64,000 nt of DNA. Source: Chromatiaceae bacterium (GTDB lineage: Bacteria; Pseudomonadota; Gammaproteobacteria; Chromatiales; Chromatiaceae). The translations under genes and the position numbers were made by a program. The notes under the pieces are model-generated. The model did not search any database, was not told the DNA's origin, and was given only the letters and a program-made list of their open reading frames with translations. Location of the stretch: positions 1-64,000 of the forward strand of contig JACKMX010000004.1 in NCBI GenBank assembly GCA_024235175.1. The letters are read 5' to 3'. Each line of letters begins with the position of its first letter. Position 1 is the first letter of the stretch. Shown here piece after piece: positions 55,601 through 64,000 of the stretch.

Positions 55601-55759
55601 GCGGTAGAAATAGCTTGCGGGCCGCCTGCCGGTCGCCTGCACCGGCTGCTTTCCTATTTCGATCGACCAATGCACGGCGGGCTCAGCAAAGGGCGAGTTG
55701 ATAATCGGTGACTCAACCTCGGTGGGGGCGATGGGTGATGCGGTCTGATCTTGACTCAT
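52601..55759 (-). CDS. Type III Res-like helicase-endonuclease
   Basis: A 1052-aa protein from ATG 55759 (TTG 55765 would overlap the methyltransferase stop). It has an SF2 helicase core with Walker A MATGTGKTT near residue 185, VFNDEAHHAYRRGD near 340, SVSMLAEGWDANTV and the motif VI arginines QVVGRALRRRSY. The C-terminus reads YIPDFIALLDIGLTLVIEIKG, a PD-x-EIK nuclease motif. This is the architecture of type III restriction subunits, which translocate and cut unmodified DNA with their Mod partner encoded next to it. A large insert lies between the helicase halves. Confidence 0.88.
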   Translation of the reverse strand: MSQDQTASPIAPTEVESPIINSPFAEPAVHWSIEIGKQPVQATGRRPASYFYRVPESSGRGRKNKKQLSLEGDLGIGQQEDLPLVNWLRNRVKEWREGKLTGIPYDGASSITKELLSLWRGDNTLRRQRLFFAQIEAAETIIFLLEANPIFRKGMPEVPTDQPGEGARQAGFKAFTRYACKMATGTGKTTVMGMLSAWSILNRVAAPTDDRFSDTILIVCPNVTIRERLQELDTALGDNSLYRTRQLVPPHRMEELRRGEVMIANWHRLAKKETSSVNGTSAKVVKTGEATEVLKNAGKANESVEVKYFESDQAWFKRIRQELGSGKGRSPHWLVFNDEAHHAYRRGDSISLIDLDDDISLAKKNAKEATIWIEGLDRINKLAGGKKKGIKHCIDLSATPFYIQGSGNEVGKPFPWIVCDFGLLDAIESGLVKIPQLPTRDITGAEEASYFNVWRWVEAMAEKDGLGNKLNPQIVMTYAAAPIITLAQDWHRRFEQWQQDSKGEIHPVPPVFIVVCRDTKVAAEVFNWLAGYEHTYGDAPEWFQNHTGNEVTVRVDSKVVEDMEEGGTKDETRRLRFILDTIGKKVWPGHKVPEEWSELVRKNNEKAAGDDNDGSYKWIDERVPPGRNIRCIVSVSMLAEGWDANTVTHIVGLRPFGSQLLCEQVVGRALRRRSYALNEETDQFEEETAKVFGVPFELVPFKVSKTRDTKPPKEPNHIFSDPDKKDYEIEFPLVEGYYSPKTFEVSIAWDQVAQLTIDTTQIPDHVELNSMTAPEGSLAFYGPGAKPVLTLASWRKQFRNQQVAFRLAREVCVRWESEQGVATAEQNDAIPMQSLFPKVAFAARRYLREKTVCTGTAEPCDVLLVGKYQQQVVDTLFEAIRKGGFSESRELPRIPKGSAGRGSTRFVDYHTTKEIYPVNHCHLNAMVADTKKWEQSAGFALDTHPGVFRWVKNEHLGFFMPYRKQGVPARYIPDFIALLDIGLTLVIEIKGQYGDDADLKAKAAERWVNAVNEDGNWGLWRYVVVKDPPALPNILNEYALAKWNSDVMEGIQ

Positions 55760-55761
55760 CT

Positions 55762-58518
55762 TCAAGCCGCCCCTGCCTCGCGCACCACCATCAACTCGTT
55801 ACCGCGTTCATCGATCACCTTCACCGCTATGCGCCGATGCTTACCCAAAACGAAAGGCTCAGAGATGGTACCGGCCAGATGATCCCAGACGGAATCGTCG
55901 AACCTTGCCTTCAGCGATTTCTGCAGGTTGTCCCAGGCCGAGGTTTTGGGAAAAAAGACCTGGTGGGCCATAAACACCATGTTGTTATAGTCTGTATCCA
56001 GCATCCAGCAGGGCAGGTTCTCGGCATGGATCGACTCGGTTTGCATGTCATGCGGGCGGAAGATATCCAGCCCCAGCAGTTCCACCTGGTGCAGCGGCTC
56101 ACCATCCGGTGCCTTATCGCCATTGGGCTTGAAAGCCACATCGGGCAATCCACTGATGGAGAAGATTTCGGATGCCTTGCTGGTCTTGAGCAGGTCGGAC
56201 ATCACCACGTCCGGGGTGACCGCCACATAAGTACAGGGCAGTTTCAGCTTGCCACGGTTTTCGATCAGTTCGCGCGCCTTGGCCTGGATGGCGAAGCCAA
56301 AGAAGTAGAGTGCATCGAACTTGCTGAACCAGGCTTCGCGCGCGCCCTCCAGCACAAGACTTGAGTCAATCGCGCCATCCTGCGGACCGAACATCACCGC
56401 GATGCGGCGCGTCTCCCCGTTCTGCTCGACCGCCTCGGCGTGCAGGTACTCATGGTCTTCCGCCGCCAGTGGCCGGACTTGTTCCAGCTCCAGCACCTTG
56501 TTGCCTGGAAGACGCAGGGTCTTGCTCTGGCGCAACACCTCGATCATGCGATCCAGATAGGTACGTGGGTTTTCATACGCTGCTGAGGCCTCCTGGATGG
56601 CATTCTGCTCTTCCAGCATGGAACCGGCAGCCTGGATGGTGGCTTCCACGGTAAAGGGACCGCAGACGCGGGTGACTTTTTTGTTAATCTCCGGCTTGTC
56701 TACCAGCGTGACCGTCTCCGGCTCCTCATTGTTGGCGATCGATTTGAGGGTTATGCGTGGCACCAATCCGCCGACCTCTTCACCTTTGCGGTTTTTTTTA
56801 CGGCGATAGAGAAATCCGCCGGAAGGTCCGCGTTGCGGCTCGTTGAGTTCATACCAGGGAAAGGTGGCGGTAAGTAAGCGCTGACGAGCGAGCGCGAGCG
56901 GCACACGGGAAGTGTCGCAGGTGATCCAGCGGCGGCCCCACTGTTCGGCGACATAGGCAGTGGTACCGGAGCCACAGGTTGGATCGAGTACCAGATCGCC
57001 TGGATCGGTTGTCATCAACATGCAGCGTTCTATTATTGGCCTTCCGGTCTGAACGCTATAAACCTTCGGATCTGTACGACTTTGAACACCGCCACCGATA
57101 TCAGACCAGAAGTTTGTTATTTGTTCTACAGGAAAATCATTGAAGAACCTTACATATCTTAACTTTCCTTTCGATGTGATAGCTATCCTGGAATTAGTTG
57201 CTAAATTGTTCATCCCTTCAGGAACTGATGCTTTCCAATGATTGTTACTACCGCAATTAAAGGTTTTGCCTTCATATATAAAGTCTTGAATTGTATTCTC
57301 AGAAGCACCCTGAGAAATTAGATTATCCAAATGATATATCTTGGAGGCTTCAGGAATTTCAACATCCCCATCTTTCTCCGCTTTAGAGAGCGGACGCCTC
57401 GTTCCATTTTGAAGCTCTAACTGGTCATACTTCGTCTTTGTTTCTTTAAATAAAGGGTTATTTTTTGGAGTATATATCCGGTTGAATTTGATTCTATCCA
57501 GATCCCTTGCGTACCAAATGATGTAGTCCCCAGTTCTGCTTAATGCTTTAGTTGCGAACCCTCCAGTGGTTGAGTAGGAAATCATGCTAACAAAATTATT
57601 CTCGCCAAATACCTCATCTAATACGTTTCTGATTCTGTGCATATTCGTGTCTGAGATCTGCACAAATATACTTCCGCTATCCGTTAGAAGATCCTTTGCG
57701 ATCAAGAGTCTGTCACGCAGATATGTCAAGTAAGAATGCAGACCTAGTTCCCAGGTATCACGATAAGCTTTCACCATTTCAGGCTCACGGATCATGTCAT
57801 CATCCTTGCCGTGATCTACTGAATTTTTTCTAACAAAAGGCTGAAAGTTGGAGCCGAACTTCACCCCGTAAGGTGGGTCCATGTAGATCATCTGCACCTG
57901 CCCGCCGAGCCCTTCGTACTCCAGCAGCGAGTTCATTACCTGCAGCGAATCGCCCAGCACCATGCGGTTGGTCCAGGGTCCTTTGTGTTCGTAGGCATCC
58001 AGCTTGTCGGCCACATCCAGCTCCGGGTCGCCAAACAGATCCAGCATGGTGCCCGCTGCCTTGTAACTCTCCAGGGTTTCCAGAATGGCCTGGGTGGAGT
58101 GGCGCTCGTGGACAAACAGCGGAATGGCTGGAATCGAAATCTGCTGGCGTTCCGCCTTGCCGGTCCAGTTGAGGAAGGGTTGGGTCAGACTCTTCAACCG
58201 GGCGATACACTCGGCCAGGGAGGAGAAGGTCTCATCGGTGCCCTGCCAGCGTTGAGTCTCCGCAAAAAGCGCCTGCTCCCCCTTATCCGCCGCTTCCGCA
58301 ATCAGGTTGAGTAACCATTCGGCCATCTCCCGTTCGCCGTTCTCATCCCAGCAGAGTTCCGGCGCGAGCGATGAGTCGTAACGGTAGCTCTTGGCTGGTT
58401 TACGGGCATCGAACTCGGGCTGAACTCCCACATCCGGCCGTTGAATGGCCTCCTGCTCATGAGTGTAGGTGTTGGACTGCTGTGCCTGATCCTTATTCTG
58501 CTTATTCCTGGTGGCCAT
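55762..58518 (-). CDS. DNA methyltransferase, type III Mod-like (beta class)
   Basis: The 918-aa enzyme has the catalytic motif DPPYG at 214-218 ahead of the AdoMet motif DPTCGSGTT at 512-520, the order of beta-class amino-methyltransferases such as type III Mod. The insert between them (about 220-500) would hold target recognition. The N-terminal 200 residues and a C-terminal 350-residue domain are longer than in classical Mod proteins (600-700 aa). Methylation of adenine is likely. The gene is coupled to the Res-like gene, and both follow an SNF2 helicase gene. Confidence 0.88.
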   Translation of the reverse strand: MATRNKQNKDQAQQSNTYTHEQEAIQRPDVGVQPEFDARKPAKSYRYDSSLAPELCWDENGEREMAEWLLNLIAEAADKGEQALFAETQRWQGTDETFSSLAECIARLKSLTQPFLNWTGKAERQQISIPAIPLFVHERHSTQAILETLESYKAAGTMLDLFGDPELDVADKLDAYEHKGPWTNRMVLGDSLQVMNSLLEYEGLGGQVQMIYMDPPYGVKFGSNFQPFVRKNSVDHGKDDDMIREPEMVKAYRDTWELGLHSYLTYLRDRLLIAKDLLTDSGSIFVQISDTNMHRIRNVLDEVFGENNFVSMISYSTTGGFATKALSRTGDYIIWYARDLDRIKFNRIYTPKNNPLFKETKTKYDQLELQNGTRRPLSKAEKDGDVEIPEASKIYHLDNLISQGASENTIQDFIYEGKTFNCGSNNHWKASVPEGMNNLATNSRIAITSKGKLRYVRFFNDFPVEQITNFWSDIGGGVQSRTDPKVYSVQTGRPIIERCMLMTTDPGDLVLDPTCGSGTTAYVAEQWGRRWITCDTSRVPLALARQRLLTATFPWYELNEPQRGPSGGFLYRRKKNRKGEEVGGLVPRITLKSIANNEEPETVTLVDKPEINKKVTRVCGPFTVEATIQAAGSMLEEQNAIQEASAAYENPRTYLDRMIEVLRQSKTLRLPGNKVLELEQVRPLAAEDHEYLHAEAVEQNGETRRIAVMFGPQDGAIDSSLVLEGAREAWFSKFDALYFFGFAIQAKARELIENRGKLKLPCTYVAVTPDVVMSDLLKTSKASEIFSISGLPDVAFKPNGDKAPDGEPLHQVELLGLDIFRPHDMQTESIHAENLPCWMLDTDYNNMVFMAHQVFFPKTSAWDNLQKSLKARFDDSVWDHLAGTISEPFVLGKHRRIAVKVIDERGNELMVVREAGAA

Positions 58519-58560
58519 ATGGCTGTTCCCGCTATTTGTTGTATTCGTTATTACCGACCG

Positions 58561-61389
58561 CTACACGACCCAGGCACCGGATACCCACTGGTTGTTCTCC
58601 GGGTGAAGATGTTGATTGCTGACCTCCGCCAAGCGGCGGTCGGCTGCTTTTTCGGCGGCAGCGAACCAGCTCTTATTCTGGTTTCGGTCGATAGTAATAT
58701 CCCCGGTTTGTGCCGCCTGTTTCAACCATTCGCTGAAGGATTCCGGATTGACGCTTACCTGTCCGTCTGTAGTGATGCCGTAAGCCGTATACTCCTGCCG
58801 TCTGCGTTCCCCCTGATCGTTCTGCCAGCGAAGAAAACTGGTCAAGATGACTGAATCGTCCAGGCTATCCGATCGTATAACGGCGCTCAGGCCCATGAAA
58901 TCGTAACTCTTGGCCCTGCTGATCAGGTATTGCATCAGGAAAGAGTCGAGGTCGAGCATGTGGGTCCCCGGTCGATTCAGCATGAGTATCCGGTCGAGCG
59001 TGACTTCATAGCGGCTGCGGGACACACCCAGTACTTGCTGTACCCGCTCCGGCAAACGGATATGCCAGAGCAGGCCATTATGCGTGGTATCCACCACCTC
59101 AATATCGAGCTGCCGCAACATGCCCTGGACAAATGCGGCGCCATGCTCCCGGCTGACGCTCAATTCATGGCGGGTTTCGTCCGGGTCAAAACTGGCGGCA
59201 TACTCGAACAACTCCCGCTGTTTCACGGTCGCCTCCTTCGCTCTGGCCAGTGCCTCATCGATCCGCTCCTGCGTGCGCTGAATGCCCGCCAGGGTGGCCT
59301 CTTCCAGAATCTGGTTGACATCCATCAGGTCGGCAATCTCACCGAGAATGTCATCGCGCAGCTGGTCATTGTACTCACTGCTGACACCGGCCATATCATC
59401 CACCACTTGGTCGATGCGGGAATACATCATCTCCATGATCTGTTCATCTGCGGTATCCGGAGAGTGTACATTGAAGACGACAACGCGCTTCTGTTGGCCG
59501 TAACGATAGAGTCGACCAATGCGCTGAACCAGGCGCATCGGGTTCCAGGGGAGATCGTAGTTGGCCATAATATGACAATTGCGCTGCAGGTTTATACCTT
59601 CCCCACCAGCTTCAGTGGATATAAGAAACTGAACCTCCTCGTCAAACCTGGAGATCGCTTCACGCCGGCGCTGGTGCGGCATGGAGCCGTTGATAAGCTC
59701 CACGCTGTTTTCACCAAACCGCCTCTCGATCGCCGCCTTGAGATAGTTTTGGGTAGTCCGGTATTCCGTGAAAATCAGAACCTTTTCACTTTTATTGTTC
59801 GCTATGACGTTGTCGAGTATCTGTTCCAGAAACTGACGAATTTTCCGATCCTCCGATTTGAGGCGATCCGCTTCCGCAATCAGCTCATCCAGCAGATCGA
59901 GCTCACCCGCGAAAAACTCTTTTGCCGCTGTCTGCAGCTGCTCCTCCCACTCCCCGAAAAATCTCTGATCCTGTTCATCCAGATCGCTGATGGTGACGCC
60001 GTTATCAGCCTCCCCCTCCAATCTGGCCCTGCGATTGAGCAAGGCGTTGTGGATAGCGGCAACACTGGAAGCCGCGAGCTTTCGGTAGATAGTCATCACA
60101 AACCCGATCGCATTGCCTTTGATGCCCAGTGACGCACCGGCTGCATAACCCTGTCTGAGGTAGCTTTGCAGGCTTTTGTCGAACTCAAGGGCAGCCGCTG
60201 ATACCTCTACCCGAATGGCTTTGGTGGTCTTCCCCTTGAAAATGAAATTGCCTTCGGCATCGGTTACGTCGGCTTTGTTATTGCGAAACACCATGTCACC
60301 GATAATTTCCGGGTTCAACGCCAGCGTGGTGATCTCAGCCTTCCGCTCGGGATGCAACAGTTCCAACAGCGCCTGAAATTTATCATGCATTCCCTGGTGC
60401 GGGGTGGCACTCAGCAGTAGCATCGCATCTGTGTTGCTACGAAGATTGGCTGCCAATTGAAACCGTTGGGATGCGTCCAGCTTCAGGCCATATTGACGGC
60501 GGCTGAGTCGGTGTGCCTCATCAAAAACGATAATATCCCAGGCCCCAGCCTGCTGCAGTGAGTCCAGGTGCTTCTCATCCTTGAGCCGGTCAATGGAAGC
60601 GATCACATAGTCATACATCTTCCAGTGCCGGGGCTCGTTGATGTGGAAATCCTCCCCGTATATCTGAAACTCGCCCATTCTGAATTTGTTGTTCAGCTCC
60701 TCCTGCCACTGCTTGGTGAGACCGGCAGGCGTCACCAGCAATACCCTCTGCAGGCTCCCACGCTGTTTGAGGGCGGCGAGCAACATACCGGTTTCGATCG
60801 TCTTACCCAGACCCACATCATCCGCGATCAGCCAGTTCAAATCTCCTGAAGCCAGAATGTGGTGGACCAGGTGAATCTGGTGAGGGAGTGGATCTATTTC
60901 GAGATGCGATAATGAGCCAGTGTTCTCGTTCCACATTTCCAAAGCATGAGCCAAAGATTTGAGTCTGAAGCGCTCGGCACTGTCTCCAGGCCCTTTGTCA
61001 CCCAATATGAAACGGTGCCTGGCTCCCTTGATCAGTTGCATATTCTCGTAAGGCAACCATAGCTGTTTGCCGGTTTGTGGAAAATCCACCAACACCTGAT
61101 CTCTGTTGCCAAGGGTACGTGTCTTGAGTACCACCCCTTCACCCAACGGCTTTCGGGTTCGGGAATTGGGTATATCCTGTACTTCCATCATCGGCTTGAA
61201 GCCGCCGTGCAGCTCAGACAGGAAAACCGTACTGGTTTCGCCAGCACCCTGCCATTTAACAGTCACCTGTACGTTGCTTCCGGTATCAATTGCAGTTTCC
61301 ACGCGCCCACACCGCTCGCTTCCATCCAGCATTTTTTGGCGAACCCAAGAGTGCCTAACAGGCAGCAGGCTTTTATTTTTTGTTTTCAT
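58561..61389 (-). CDS. SNF2/HepA-type helicase of the defence operon
   Basis: A 942-aa Swi2/Snf2 ATPase. The N-terminal SH3-like region (residues 20-120) is followed by DDVGLGKTIETG near 190, the DEAH box FDEAHRLSRRQYG near 290, LLLSATPHQGMHDKF and the C-terminal lobe with ISTEAGGEGINLQ and RLVQRIGRLYRYGQ. A 300-residue C-terminal extension has no known family. It starts inside the end of the TPR gene (17-nt overlap) and is followed by the methyltransferase after 42 nt. In class 1 DISARM a similar helicase accompanies an adenine methyltransferase; the other DISARM genes are not seen here. Confidence 0.88.
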   Translation of the reverse strand: MKTKNKSLLPVRHSWVRQKMLDGSERCGRVETAIDTGSNVQVTVKWQGAGETSTVFLSELHGGFKPMMEVQDIPNSRTRKPLGEGVVLKTRTLGNRDQVLVDFPQTGKQLWLPYENMQLIKGARHRFILGDKGPGDSAERFRLKSLAHALEMWNENTGSLSHLEIDPLPHQIHLVHHILASGDLNWLIADDVGLGKTIETGMLLAALKQRGSLQRVLLVTPAGLTKQWQEELNNKFRMGEFQIYGEDFHINEPRHWKMYDYVIASIDRLKDEKHLDSLQQAGAWDIIVFDEAHRLSRRQYGLKLDASQRFQLAANLRSNTDAMLLLSATPHQGMHDKFQALLELLHPERKAEITTLALNPEIIGDMVFRNNKADVTDAEGNFIFKGKTTKAIRVEVSAAALEFDKSLQSYLRQGYAAGASLGIKGNAIGFVMTIYRKLAASSVAAIHNALLNRRARLEGEADNGVTISDLDEQDQRFFGEWEEQLQTAAKEFFAGELDLLDELIAEADRLKSEDRKIRQFLEQILDNVIANNKSEKVLIFTEYRTTQNYLKAAIERRFGENSVELINGSMPHQRRREAISRFDEEVQFLISTEAGGEGINLQRNCHIMANYDLPWNPMRLVQRIGRLYRYGQQKRVVVFNVHSPDTADEQIMEMMYSRIDQVVDDMAGVSSEYNDQLRDDILGEIADLMDVNQILEEATLAGIQRTQERIDEALARAKEATVKQRELFEYAASFDPDETRHELSVSREHGAAFVQGMLRQLDIEVVDTTHNGLLWHIRLPERVQQVLGVSRSRYEVTLDRILMLNRPGTHMLDLDSFLMQYLISRAKSYDFMGLSAVIRSDSLDDSVILTSFLRWQNDQGERRRQEYTAYGITTDGQVSVNPESFSEWLKQAAQTGDITIDRNQNKSWFAAAEKAADRRLAEVSNQHLHPENNQWVSGAWVV

Positions 61390-63223
61390 TCACTCCACTC
61401 CCCAGGTTTCCGATCATTGCCAGTGTTAACTTCGATTCAAGCGTTTTGTCTCGGATGATTGCGGGCTGGATGTCTTTCGACTGATTCCGGGACCCAAATC
61501 CGAAAGAGGCATTTTGTTGCTGAGTTTCCGCGTTTTTTCTATGAGTAATGGTTTTGGAGACAGAACCTTTCTTTTGTTTTTTGGAACCACCTTCCTCTTC
61601 ATCTATCTCTTTGTTGATCCGCATCTTGTTTTCCGCTGCTCTTGGCCACTGATTGAGATATATTCCCAGTCCAGCAAGGTCCTGGCTTTCCGGTGCGATC
61701 GCATTCAGCAGGCTATGGGAGTCGCTGCCAGTTTCAGTGTCACACGACGGATAGAATGAAAACACGATGTCACCGGGCAGGGATCGGCGCATGGAACCGG
61801 TACGGTATTTAAGATATTTAAAAAATGCCTTGAAGATTCGACGCAGTCTGTCGCTGTTATACCAAGTCTCATACGCCTCATCGATGAACCCGTATACCTC
61901 CTCGATATCCGGAAAGCACGGAAAGCATTCAACTATCCGCAATGACTCCACCCAGCTCATGTGTTTATACGCAGCGTCGGCCTGGTTGTAAGGCGCGTTG
62001 CTTTTGATCTTGTGAAAGGTAGTCCAGAACTGCTCATTGCCAGCCCAGCACAGTCGTATTTCTCGTGCAATTGCCAACTCTTCAGGTAATAGACCTCGCT
62101 CTATTGCTCTCTCAATCGCAGCCCGCGCGGCAGACCAACCATTCTCGATAAAAACTTGTTGCAACAGCGGCAAGTGTACTGGGTCCCAATCGGATTTGGT
62201 CAACACCTCGACTGCTATCTGTTTTGCACGATGTTCGCGGGTAATACCATCCTCATCACAATTCTCGTCTCCGAATGGCCTGTGTGCCTGTGCATCAAAC
62301 TCATCCAGGTCTTCGAGTTCCTCCCAGCCTAGCTCTTCTAACTCTTCATCCAGAGGAGTCTGTTCGTCGGTTGCGGCCAATTCATCCAGTAGATCTTCAT
62401 CTTCCTCATCGATCTCATCCGAGAATAGATCTTCGGTAATGGACTCCTCATTGTCATCGTCCCCGACAAAGCTCTCTTCCTGGAAAGCTTTGTCATCACT
62501 TTGATCATAATGTTTACCGGCAGGATCGCCGTCAGTCATCGCAGCCGGGGTGGCTGGTTTAACTAACTGCTGTGGTGGTCGGTAATCACTCAGGTCAAGT
62601 GTTTGCGGGATTGTTTCTGTTTTATTGGTTTGGATAACTACTGAATCAGCACGCTGAGTCGCCGATCGCGGGATATGTTCCTTATACCTGGCGTGAACTC
62701 GTTGATCGCTTAACGAATCACCAGCACCCGTCCGTAGCCGATCAGTGATCTCTCGATCCACATTAAAAACAATCTTTTCTTCGCCGTCTGGCTCCGGCTT
62801 TTCCAGATGGTCGCTCAGTACAGGCGCTACACTTATTGATGTAAACGTTGGCTGATCTCTGCCGGGTGATTTTGGTTCATCGTATTCAAAGTCGAAAACT
62901 TCCTCGGAAGACTCAACAGCCTGTGATTCAACGAACGCCATGTCGTCATCATCAAAATCGTCCACACCATATTCTGGTGTCTCGACGATTTTTGCTCTGA
63001 CCGCCTGGCTTATCTCCAGTGATTTTTTTAGATAGGTAACAGCCTTTTCTGGCTGACGATCAAGCAGGTAGGCGCGACCTAAAGCACTGAGTACGGCCGC
63101 AGAATTTGAATCGCAACCGAGGTATTCAAGCAATAGATCAATAGCTGCTTTGCGTAAACCACCGCTTACCAGTTTATTGGCTTCTACTAAGACTTGTTTC
63201 TGGCTTGTGTCTGCACTTTCCAT
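61373..63223 (-). CDS. TPR protein with a long acidic linker, first gene of the defence operon
   Basis: The 616-aa protein has an N-terminal TPR-like pair (residues 10-75; AAVLSALGRAYLLDRQPEKA), acidic linkers at 86-120 and especially 243-326, which is mostly Asp and Glu (DEIDEEDEDLLDELAATDE). A helical domain of about 175 residues follows (VLTKSDWDPVHLPLLQQVFI, and later IVECFPCFPDIEEVYGFID), then a basic tail. No family is recognised. Position as first gene and overlap with the helicase gene suggest a dedicated subunit; the acidic part could mimic DNA or bind the helicase. Confidence 0.75.
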   Translation of the reverse strand: MESADTSQKQVLVEANKLVSGGLRKAAIDLLLEYLGCDSNSAAVLSALGRAYLLDRQPEKAVTYLKKSLEISQAVRAKIVETPEYGVDDFDDDDMAFVESQAVESSEEVFDFEYDEPKSPGRDQPTFTSISVAPVLSDHLEKPEPDGEEKIVFNVDREITDRLRTGAGDSLSDQRVHARYKEHIPRSATQRADSVVIQTNKTETIPQTLDLSDYRPPQQLVKPATPAAMTDGDPAGKHYDQSDDKAFQEESFVGDDDNEESITEDLFSDEIDEEDEDLLDELAATDEQTPLDEELEELGWEELEDLDEFDAQAHRPFGDENCDEDGITREHRAKQIAVEVLTKSDWDPVHLPLLQQVFIENGWSAARAAIERAIERGLLPEELAIAREIRLCWAGNEQFWTTFHKIKSNAPYNQADAAYKHMSWVESLRIVECFPCFPDIEEVYGFIDEAYETWYNSDRLRRIFKAFFKYLKYRTGSMRRSLPGDIVFSFYPSCDTETGSDSHSLLNAIAPESQDLAGLGIYLNQWPRAAENKMRINKEIDEEEGGSKKQKKGSVSKTITHRKNAETQQQNASFGFGSRNQSKDIQPAIIRDKTLESKLTLAMIGNLGSGVNENKK

Positions 63224-63924
63224 GTATTTACCGAAGGCAGTTTACCTCTGTTTATTCTATTTTTGTTCTTGCAATCGTTTCGACTGCCAAAGATCCCGCG
63301 GGTAACACCCCCTTTTCCGACCAGCATCAGTGTTTAAATCTCTGCGTCACCCAGCCTTGCGTCCATTACCTTATCAGAAGGGGGAAATTTTGCGCATTTA
63401 TTCTTACCAATAGTTTGGCGTGTCTGCGGGCCTGACCATTAAGCGATCATGGACGACAAGGAATTGTCAATTTTGAGTTCAACTCTGGATCTGAGGGGTG
63501 ATATTAAGGTGCTGATATTATGCCAACATGGCCATACTCGCCTTCCTCACGCCTTGTCATCCATTCTTAGGTTACTGATACATTGATACTTTTTTGAATA
63601 CACAACCAGCCATAGCCCTGATACGATGGAGCCGTTGTCCCGAATGAGTAATGCGGCAAATCGCTCCAACCTGACCTCTTTTATTCGCTGACTTGGTGAC
63701 CCAGTTGACTTCCCCCTAGAGTGTTTTTCTGCCCGGGCTGATCTTCGATTTATTTGGCTCCACACCATCTGAATGCGCCTGCCATCGACATCCCAGTAAT
63801 TATTCCCCATTCAGTACCTACTTAGCAGGAATACGACTTTGATGGACTGACGATGCAATGAGTCACAATTGATAAAAATCAGCAACTTGCGACATGTATT
63901 TGTCGTTGAGAGGTTTAATCGTCT
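63224..63924. other. Non-coding stretch upstream of the defence operon
   Basis: About 700 bases with no convincing gene; frames at 63205-63435 (+) and 63547-63810 (-) lack family features. The promoter of the minus-strand operon should lie near 63230-63330, but no strong consensus was seen. Confidence 0.45.
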
Positions 63925-64000
63925 ATGATTGATTTGATGAACAGAAACAGAGCATTGAGAATCGGGCAGTTAACGCTAAAAGTCGGCGGCGTTGTTGTTG
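63925..64000 (+). CDS. Possible start of a gene cut by the window end
   Basis: ATG 63925 opens a frame that stays open to the edge (MIDLMNRNRALRIGQLTLKV). Only 25 codons are visible, so neither family nor reality can be judged. An upstream GAGAGG lies rather far from the ATG. Confidence 0.25.
   Translation, partial: MIDLMNRNRALRIGQLTLKVGGVVV

Noticed and set aside
52601..63223. Assignment as a classical DISARM or BREX system
   Set aside because: No DrmA, DrmB, DrmC, PglZ or BrxC-type gene is present; only the helicase and methyltransferase classes are shared.
63547..63810. 87-codon minus-strand frame upstream of the defence operon
   Set aside because: No recognisable motif, no ribosome site and odd composition; treated as chance.

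Overview
The window looks like accessory chromosome of a proteobacterium, most likely a gammaproteobacterium. This is inferred from the mix of sigma-54 regulation, RND pumps, a Mu-like transposable prophage and integrase-core insertion sequences. No rRNA or tRNA genes were seen, so the genus cannot be named. Intact operons alternate with broken genes, as expected in a region assembled by repeated insertion and loss.

Region 1 (1-13 kb, minus strand) is a self-regulated uptake and oxidation unit. A histidine kinase, a sigma-54 response regulator and a periplasmic binding protein are co-translated (12862-8560). They face a textbook -24/-12 promoter (8420-8435) that drives a second, paralogous binding protein, a LivHMGF-type ABC importer, an iron alcohol dehydrogenase, a hotdog thioesterase and a GabD-type aldehyde dehydrogenase. 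The layout suggests sensing, import and two-step oxidation of one small hydroxylated or amide-like compound. LivM appears to lack one membrane segment.

Region 2 (13.6-32.3 kb) holds three RND efflux systems: two tetR-mfp-rnd operons on the minus strand, each with a palindromic operator, and one mfp-rnd pair on the plus strand. Two PaaI-type thioesterases lie among them, with decayed genes (lactonase-like, LpxR-like, channel fragment, two transposases).

Region 3 (32.5-37 kb) starts with an intact 1.2-kb insertion sequence. A second copy of its right end forms the first 132 bases of the window in the same orientation. The insertion sequence cuts off the front of merA. After it come merR, a broken arsR and an MFS exporter with a histidine-rich tail, the remains of a metal-resistance locus.

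Region 4 (about 37-51.4 kb) is a compact Mu-like transposable element. It has repressor and operators, a Ner-like gene, several small HTH proteins, MuA-like transposase, MuB-like ATPase, GemA and Mor, then only a coiled-coil protein, major capsid protein, tape measure and one small gene. Terminase, portal, tail tube, sheath, baseplate and lysis genes are absent. Paired 23-bp-spaced sites, inverted between the two sides, mark its probable ends.

Region 5 (51.4-64 kb) begins with an orphan array of 23-bp repeats like IS21-family ends and with fragments of an Mrr nuclease and an SbcD-like phosphoesterase. It then holds a four-gene minus-strand operon: a TPR/acidic protein, an SNF2-type helicase, a beta-class DNA methyltransferase and a type III Res-like helicase-nuclease. 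This is a probable anti-phage system and, with the reduced Mu-like element, the most interesting part of the window.
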